This document shows, in pieces, positions 1-9,600 of a stretch of 64,000 nt of DNA. Made by a program: the position numbers and the translations under genes. The stretch is taken from the IMG/VR virus record IMGVR_UViG_3300042197_000966, positions 1-64,000 of that record; one strand, written 5' to 3'. Source of the DNA: a virus. Positions within the stretch are counted from its first letter, which is position 1; the number at the start of each line of letters is the position of its first letter. The notes under the pieces were generated by a model. The model did no database searches, was not told where the DNA came from, and worked only from the letters and a program-made list of their open reading frames with translations.

Positions 1-690
1 GAAATTATCAAAGAACTTAAAAAGTATGTTATTGCATCGGTTGAACCAGTAATTGTAGATCCTTCAATTCTATACGTTGAAGTGAATAGCAAAATTTATT
101 ACAACTCTTCGATTACTTCAGATACTCCTTCTCAAATTAGAGATAAAGTAATAGGAGCATTACAAAACTATATTGAATTATCGGACATAGAAAAGTTCAA
201 TGGTAAATTTAGATATAGTAAAATTGTTGGTGTGATTGATGAAACGGATAAGTCAATCAACTCAAATATAACATCAGTTACAATGAGGAAAGATTTCTAT
301 CCTCAGCTCAATTCTACATTCTATTACGAGATCTGCTATCAGAATGCATTTGATAAAGAATGCGATACTTCAATTCTGTCTACGACTGGTTTTAGAGTTA
401 CAGAATACCCAAATTTTGATGTCTATCTTGAAGATAGGGATGGTCTAATTGTCCTATATACACTAGATGCTGTAACTGGTGAAAAGATTGTTCTGGACAA
501 AGAAGTTGGAACTATTGATTATGAAAAAGGTGAATTAAAAATGTATGATCTAACTATCATAAAAGGTAGTTATTTTGATAATAGAATTTCAGTTAGAGTA
601 AAACCACTGTATAATGATATTCAGGCATTCCGTGAGGTATACCTTGATGTTGATATTGCTAATTCATCCTTTAGTGCGTATAAAGAGTAA
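1..690 (+). CDS. gp6: Baseplate wedge protein gp6, C-terminal part (5' end outside window)
   Basis: The frame is open from base 1, so this is the C-terminal ~229 residues of a longer protein. A GTG at base 82 is an internal codon, not a start. The segment resembles the end of T4-like gp6, the baseplate wedge subunit that forms the inner ring around the tail hub, with 'ITSDTPSQIRDKV' and 'IGALQNYI' followed by a beta-rich end. Position supports this: it is followed after four bases by the gp7-position giant gene and then gp8, the usual wedge order in T4-like marine phages. Identification rests on similarity recalled by eye plus synteny, and the catalogue of its N-terminal domains cannot be seen here. 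Confidence 0.8.
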   Translation, partial: EIIKELKKYVIASVEPVIVDPSILYVEVNSKIYYNSSITSDTPSQIRDKVIGALQNYIELSDIEKFNGKFRYSKIVGVIDETDKSINSNITSVTMRKDFYPQLNSTFYYEICYQNAFDKECDTSILSTTGFRVTEYPNFDVYLEDRDGLIVLYTLDAVTGEKIVLDKEVGTIDYEKGELKMYDLTIIKGSYFDNRISVRVKPLYNDIQAFREVYLDVDIANSSFSAYKE

Positions 691-694
691 GTAG

Positions 695-3600
695 ATGGCA
701 GTTAAGACCAAAAGAATTTCTACTCTAATTGAGTCACAACTTCCAGAGTTCATTTCTAATGAATATGAACTTTTTGGCAAGTTTGTAGAAAAATATTATG
801 AGGCTCAAGAGGTTCAAGGGGGACCGCTTGATATTCTTAGTAATCTGCAGAAATATCTAGATATTGATTACTATGAGAAGTCTTTACTTCAGCAAAATAC
901 TACTCTTGTTACATCAATTACTTCTTCATCTACAACCGTAGTATTAGAGGATGCTTCTGGATTTCCAGAAAAAAATGGATATGTGCAAATTGGAGATGAA
1001 ATTATTTTCTATGGCGAGAGAACTGGCAATACACTAACAAATTGTTCCAGGGGTGTTAGTGGCAATATTGCTTTGGGTGATTTGTATGAAAAATCTTCTT
1101 TTGTTGGAACAACATCGGTTGCTCATTCTTCTGGAGATTTAGTTCTTAACATTAGTAATTTGTTTTTGTATGCTATTGTTAAAAACTTTGAATCACAATA
1201 TCTAGGTTCTTTCCCAGAAAAATATTTGCGTGGGGAAGTTGACAAGAGAACTTTAATTAAAAATATACAAAAATTTTATAAGGCAAAAGGAACTGATAGT
1301 TCTATAAAATTTATTTTTAATACTATTGTTACTCAAGATAGCACTAACAAACCAGAAGTTTATAAACCAAGAGATTTTGTTTACAAATCTTCCGAATCTG
1401 ATTGGATTAGTGTCTATGCAATTAAAGCAAAGATTGTATCTGGAGATCCAAAAAATTTAATTGGAAAACAAATAGTTCAAATAGAGACAGAAGAATATCA
1501 ATATGCATCAGCAATTGTTGATAATGTTTTTCCAGAAGGAACTTCTGATAACGAACAAATTTGGAATATAGTAGTTGCTCCAGAAACAGTTAATGGATCT
1601 TTTGCAATTTCAACAAAAACCCGTCTAGAAAAACAATTACAATCAAACAGTGGTTTTGGAAAAAGAGTAAATGTTTTTTCTACAGTTGGATGGGATCTTG
1701 CTGGAGAAATATTAATTGGAAATGAAACAATTTCCTTTGATGATAAAAATGCAACTCAGTTTATTATCAAAAGTAGAGGATCTAATCCAGCAACGTATGA
1801 GATTGGAGATCCAGTATATAAACCAGTAATTCTTCAAGGATCTAACGTTAAACTACTAACACTCGGGGTTGTTTATAATTTTGTACCAGAAAATGCACAA
1901 CCATATTCATATACTGGAGATGAAGTACAAGTATCAGATCCTGGTTTTAAAACAATAGATCCAAAAATTGTTATTACTGGTTCAAATCAACCAAGATGGT
2001 TTTTATCTCAGGGATCATCTCCTGATGTACCAACAATACCATCAATCAATACGGAATTGAGTGAGATATCAACAGATATTTCTGCAATTTTTGAAGATGA
2101 TCAATATTATTACATTGCAAGCTCTAGTTATCCATCCCATAAAATTTTAGATGGTTCTGTTGTTACAGAAAAACTACTAGATCAAAAACTGCTGAGAATT
2201 ATTAGAAAAGAAGCAACAAGAACTACCGAAATATATAAAACTCCAAAAAGAGACGTTGGCATTCTATTAAATGGTGTACCCATTTTTGGTTACAAGGATG
2301 AAGAAAGTGTAAGATTTGGTTTATTGGAAGAAATTAAAATCAACACTCAAGGAACTGGTTATGCAAAACCACCATTTGTTTTATTGGATGGAGTTCCAAA
2401 TCAAGCAAGAGCTTTATTGAGTGGTCAAGTTGTAGAGAAAATTATTGTTGATACGAATACAATATTTCCAAGAACCCCAGAAGTTTTGATAACCTCTGGT
2501 CGTGGAGCGGTTGTACGTGCAGTAGTAACAAAAGGAAAGGTTACTAGTCTCATCATAGATAATCCAGGAGAATTTTATTCTTCTCCCCCAACTGTAAGAA
2601 TTAGAGATCGTGCTGGAAGAGGAAGATTTGCAGATTTTACAGCAGTTGTAAATACTGATGGCAAAATTACTGATTTCATAAAAAATGAAGAAGGTAATTT
2701 TTATGATCAAGCAACAGTAATAGTTGATATTATCCCAGTTGGTAATGGAGCATCTGCCACTCCATTTTTAAAGGAATGGAATAAAAATAGATTTGTCAAA
2801 TTATCCGATAATTTGGATACGGAATATGGACACGTTTTTAAAAATTATAATAACGTTTTAGAGTATGGATATGGTCAGGTAGCAAATCCAAAATCCCTCA
2901 GAATAAGTTTAAATGACAATCTAAATGCTACATTGGTAGAACCAGTAACAAAAACTCATTCTCCTATTATTGGATTTGCATATGATGGCAATCCAATTTA
3001 TGGTCCATTTGCATATGAAAATCCATTAGATCCTCAATCTTCGATTATAAGAATGACTTCTAGTTATTCTTTAAACGGCAGTCGTCCAGGCGGTCCAGGA
3101 CTTTCTGAATATCCAATTGGAACATTTGTAAATGATTTTAAGTATACACACAAGAGTGGAACTTTAGATGAAAACAATGGTAGATTTTGTGTTACTCCAG
3201 ATTTTCCTGCAGGAACATATGCATACTTTTTGACAATCGATAGTAATCAAATTCCACAATTTCCATATGTTATTGGAGAGAATTTTTATTCCCTTCCAGT
3301 TGATAGTAATTACAATTCAAACATCAGTCAAAATGATATTCCGAAGAAATCAAAAAGATTGTTTACTCCAGGAATGCCAGGAAATGGAGATGGTGTCATT
3401 GCTCAAATTTCTGATGTAAAACCAGGATTTGTTGATTCGATCGAATTACAAAATTCATCAAGCAATTTTTCAGTAAATTCAAAAGTATACTTTGATAATA
3501 GTAGAACAGAAGGTCAGGATGCTGAAGCTATTGTGTCTTCTGTTGTTGGAGAAAATGTAAATTATTTACAAAGTAAAGAAAATAAAGTAGTACAACTAAC

Positions 3601-6600
3601 AATTATTCAAAACGCATACTTATTTGCAAATGATACCCTCAGTCAACCAAATTCTGGTGCATACGGAGAAATTGTTGGAAATGTTGTAAGTGATAATGTT
3701 ATTGTATTAAAAAATGTTGTTGGTGTTTTCAATGGGACTGGAACATTCTCAGCAGCTATAAAAACTTTCTCTATTCTGGTTGATCAAGATAGTTCTTACA
3801 CTGCTGGCGCCATTTTATCTTTAACAGATGGCATTAATTTACCAATAGCAACAGCAGAAGTTTTAGAAACAACTTCTAGACAAAATGTTGTTAAGATTAA
3901 AGTTCTCAGTGGAACCTGGATTGTTGATGATGATTATTTCTTACAATCCAATAATTTGTTTAATACTTCTGGATCCAGAATTGTCAGTCTAACGTCTCTG
4001 AGTGATGGTCTCATACCATTTGATGTAAATCAAAATGTTGCATTGGTTGAGACAAGTAGTGAACATGGATTGGGTATTGATGATGAGGTAGTGATTAATA
4101 TTTTACCAGATGATGCAACTAAAACAAAGACATATTTTGTAAGAAAAAGATTATATCAAAAGGTAAAGTTTGTTTCTCCAAGATATTCTTCAACAATTGA
4201 TTATACTGGTATTGGAAGATTTGAAATTTTAAATGGTGGCGCATATTATACGCCAGGAACATATACAAATATACCATTGACTGGTGGATCTGGTACTGGC
4301 GCAAAAGCTAATATTACTGTTTCATCAGCTGGAATAGTTTCCTCAGTTGTTATTCAAGATGGAGGATCAGGTTATAAAAAATATGATTACTTAGGTGTTG
4401 ACGATGAATCTCTTTCTAGATCTGGATCTGCAAATGCTGGTAGTTCTAGATTAGTTGTATATCTAGATCATGTTGGATTTGCTGCATCTTCTACATCTTT
4501 AATTTTAGAGGATGCTTTGGGTCTTTCTTTAAATGATTATTTAATAATTGGAAAAGAAGTCATACGTGTTTCTGCTATCAATGGAAACAAATTGACAGTA
4601 TTGAGATCACAAAAAGGAACACAAGCAGCTGATCATTTTAATGGTCAAGTAGTCTCACTGTATGAAGAAAAATATAATTTTAGTAATAATTTTCAATTAT
4701 CATCTTCTCAGTATTCTGGATTTATCAAAACATATGACTACGAAACTCAAGAAGCAATAATTGTATTTAATTACACAACTACAAAATCAAACGCAGAAGA
4801 AGTTCAAATTAGTACAACTTTCTTTGATTCCAGTACTCCAAAAAAATTAGTTTCTGTTGTTTCTGCAGAAGATATTAGTTACAAATTTGAATTTTCTGAA
4901 GACAATTCTCTGTTCGTTCCAAATCCAACTATAAACATTCAAGAGTTCTACAAGTATAAATTTGATACATCACACTCGTCTCTGACTGGAACATACTTTG
5001 ATTTAAGTCCTAGTAAAACTTTTAATTTGATAACAGAAGAAAAAAATACGTCGTCTGTTTTACCTGGAAATCCTGGATCATTTACAGATGTAAAATTTGG
5101 ATTTGGACCAAGACTATCTTCAAATTCATATTTGAATAAAATAGGAACAAATTTTGCTAATTTTTATTATTTTGATAAAAATGGAATAGTCACATCTGAT
5201 GGTTCTTATTTGAAAATTATTCAAGATCCTCTTCAGGGAACCAAAAAAATTACATATGTAACTCCAACAAGATTTGTATATCAATTAGATTCAGTTCCTC
5301 TGTGGGATGGATCTGGATCAATATCTTATACAACTACTGGGCAATTTGCAATAGGTCAAATTAATTCATTTAAAGTTATTAACTTAGGATTAAATTATAA
5401 AAAAGCACCAATAATAGTTGGTTGTGATCCAAATACAAACTTTAAAGCAAAAGCAACAGTTCTATATGATTATTCTACAAATGTTGTTACTGGTGTCAGA
5501 ATAGATGACACTGGTTCAAATTATACAAATCCAAAAGTTTTTATAAAGAATGGAGATGGTGTTGATCTTTCTTTTAATGTTGTGGTAAGAGATGGTAAAA
5601 TATTCTCAATTACTGTAAGCAATCCAGGAAAAGGATATACATTTGCTCCAGAAATTGAAATCATTGAGGGTGATGTTGAAGCATATGTACAAAGTTCTAC
5701 AATTGGAGTTCCACAAAGCATCACGATTATAAAAAATGGAGGGGCATTCCATTTAGATAAAACAGTATCTTCATCATTTACATCAAAATATATTTTCTCG
5801 TTAGAAAATTTTTCGGGAGAATATCAAAAAGGAGAAGTCGTAGTCCAAGTAATAGATGGTGTTGAAGTTGCACGAGGAATTGTATCTGAATGGAGACGTG
5901 GTTCAAATTTATTAAAAATAGAAAAAATCACTGGTATTTTTAGGCAAGGATATCAAATTAAATCTATATTAAATTTTACTGTTGGTACAATAAAATCTGT
6001 ATTTGTAACTACGTTTGGCGCAGAAATTTCTAGTTTCTATGATAATCTTGGTTATTATACTTCTGATAGAGGAAAACTTGGAGTTGCAAATCAAAAACTT
6101 TTAGATAGTGATTTTTATCAGGACTATTCGTATGTTGTAAAATCAAAAACTCCAATTAATGTTTGGAGAGATTTAATTAAATCTACAACACACCCAGCTG
6201 GATTTAAATTATTTGGTCAAGTTGACATTGAAGGTATTGGAAGCACATCGATGCCTTCTCAACAAATTAATAAAAATGATCACTTTTCGATTATTCAACT
6301 CTGGGATCCAGCAAAAAATAAAGTTACTGTCGAAAATACGAGAAGAACAGTTACGCAAGTTATCCAAAAAATTGAAAACCAACGAATTAAGAGAGGATTT
6401 GGTTCTGCTGCACCATCAGAGTTTAATTTTAATGAATACATTTCTTTTGAAGTTAGTCTGGTGCAACCATTTAATGGATACTATGATAGTGATGGTAGAT
6501 TGCAAGGAAGAACGGTATTTGATCTAGAAGATAATAATGGCAACCCATTTACTCCATTCAATGCAAAATCTTTAATCATTACTTTGGATGGTATCTTACA

Positions 6601-9600
6601 AGAACCAGAAGTTGCATATACAGTTCAAGCAAATACTATTATTTTTTCAAAACCACCACTGGGACCAGGAGCAGAAAGAACAGGTAATAATTTAAACGAT
6701 ATTACTTCTTACAAGGGCGTAACTTTCTATGGTAAATATTTTTCTTTTAAAGATACTCAATACAATACAAGATATCTAAGAAAGATTAGAAATATTTTCC
6801 AAAGAAGTGGTAGATGGTTAGATGCTGCTAATCAAATAGAAAGAAACAAAACTTTCATTGTAGAGGAATCTATTGGATATGGAAAAAACAAATATCCGAC
6901 ATTGGATTGGAGCACAAAAACTGATGATTATCAAAGAGATATTGGTTATTTACTAGATGCTTATCAGCATGATGTTAGATTTGGTGGAAACACCAAAACT
7001 GTAGATTATGTTAATATCTTTAGGAATGATACTGATTATGATTACATTACGAAGAATAAAACAAAGTCTTTAGAAATATTTAAATATGCAACAAAACTTG
7101 CAAATCTTGCAGTAAGAAATTGGGATATTGTTGAGAATAATATTTCTTACACACAAGGTTCTTCTACTATCACAGTTGAAGATAGTGAGAGACTTGCAAT
7201 TGGAATGTATATTAGTTGCGGTAGAGCTTATCCAGCAAATACCAAGATTACTGCAATTAATAGCGCAACTCAAATTACAGTATCAAATAATGCCTTATCA
7301 ACTTCTGGTTCCGATCAGGCAACTTTCTATCTGAGTGGCATTAATAATGGAACTTTTTATGATGCATCAAATTTAATTCAAGCAAATAAAGAATTCCTGA
7401 TAGAATTTATTAGTGAATATATTTATACCAGCACCAATCTTCCGCAATCTGATAAAGAAAAATGTAAGAGAGATCTTGGATACTTAGTTGATGCTGTTGT
7501 TTATCATTTAAGATTTGGTGGAAATCAAAAGATAGTTGAATTTGCTCAATCTTATTATACATTTTCATCATATCCTTACGGAGAAGAACTTACTTATATT
7601 AATAGATCACCAGAAGAAACAAGCGCAGCAATACTTGCTTGGGATACTCTTAAAGATGGAATGATTCTCGCTATGAGAAATCAGCTGACTACTGGAGGAT
7701 CATATACTTCTATTCTACCAGTAACAGATAACACAATTTTAGTCGATCCAATTAATCCAGTTTGTCAAGAAGTTGCATCTAGTATCAATACAATGATCGA
7801 CATTGTAAAAGATATTATTGCGAGAGGATCTGGAGTAGTTTCAATTACTCCAATTAATACTAACAAATCTGGTCAATGGTCAACTACAACAACATATTCA
7901 AATTATAATTTAATACCAGATCCACTCATTCTTTCCTCAGAATGTGCTGATGTTGTTTCTTCTGTTAATTCTTTATATTCAAATGTAAAAAATATTTTAG
8001 ATAAGAAAACTGTCAAGAGAACATATCCAGATTATGTTGATGGCGAAAATAAAACTTTTGAATTATATTGGGATGACGGAAGTGAAGTTATAACTGAAGA
8101 AGATGAGGATCTATTTTTAACGATCAATGCTGTCTTACAGAGACCAAAATATACAGAGACATATCCAGGTTCTGATTCATATTACATCAATCGTGAAGTA
8201 ATACCTAATGAAATTGTATTTGATGTCGCACCAATATGGGATCAAGATTTTAGTGCAAAAAGCATTGGAGAACCAACAGCAGTTGAAAAAGTTGTTGGTA
8301 TAGGAGTTGGAAACTATAAAAGACTTACTATTGATACTAGTTTAGTCGATGGAATTAGTTCTGGTCCATTCTTGATACTTGATGTCGAAGACTTTACTGT
8401 ACAGAATATCGAAGAATCAACTTTCCTGTATGTATTTTTAGATGGTGTTTTACAGAGAGAAGGATATTCTTACATAGTTTCTGGTCCAAATATCTATTTT
8501 AATGTTCCTATTGTTAAGGAAATGAAAGTAGATATGAGATATTTGTATGGTCGTGATGTCGGTCAAGTTCTCAATATCTATGATTATAACCCAGACACAT
8601 ATTATGCGAAAGGAGCTGTAAGTTTAACTATTACAAGCGGTCTCTCTGATTTGTTGAAATATGAATGGGCTGGAAATAAAATTGGAGAACCAATACACGC
8701 ATATCAGATTAATGCAAATGGCACCTATAATATGATAGGTCAAATATCAGATGGATATGTTTCTGGTTCAAATATATTGAATTTTAATGTCTTTGGTGCA
8801 AAGGCATCTATTGACATCAGTAAACCAGTTTGGTTTGCCATACGTGGATTTTATAATACATTAAGAATAAGTGTAAATATCTCTGCTGCAGGTATTACAT
8901 ATGAATTAGATAGCACTGGTAAAACCATTCTTTCGGATAATGAGCAGATTTGGTCTGGAACATATCTAGGAAAAACATACAAGAGACCATTTATTTCTCT
9001 ATCAAATAATGATTTGATCAGAGTTGATGGGGAAGAAGGTTTTAGAAAAATCAAAAAATTACCAGGAAGAGTTACTAGTAAAGAGCAAAGACAATACGAA
9101 CAAGTTTCAAATTCATTCTATGGAACTGTTGATATTGAAACTTACAACGGTATTACAAGGGGAGAGGGATTAAGTGTAGTAGCTAAAGTTGAAAACGGAA
9201 AAGTTACAAAACTTGAATGGAATAGAAGAAGTTACGAACCATTAACTCAACCAACTGCATATCAATATTATACTCCTCCAATTCTTAATTTTATTCCAGT
9301 TGATGGAAATGGTGGAGGAGCAAGAGCAAATGTTCTTGTCAGCAAAGGTCAAGTTATCAGCATTGATATTATTGATGGCGGATCTGGATATACTCAAGCT
9401 CCAAAAGTTGTAGTAGCAAGAGGATATGATATTCTCACAGAAAGAGATATTGGTGTTTCATTAATTAATATTGGTGTCAATTCATTTGTTGAACATGGTG
9501 GGTATACAGCATTCTCATCTATTGATGTATTAGGAAATCAAGTTTCTGGAGTAAATTCGTTTACATCAATTTTCTTTGATAGTCCTATATCTACTGATAG

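Noticed and set aside
82-84. GTG as the start of the first gene
   Set aside because: The frame is open upstream to base 1 and fits gp6 continuity.
2414-2710. Long minus-strand open frames across the giant genes (for example 14594-14980, 21961-22413, 31577-31996)
   Set aside because: They lie opposite strongly coding, low-complexity genes, have no ribosome sites, neighbours or recognisable products, and reflect codon bias of the + strand.
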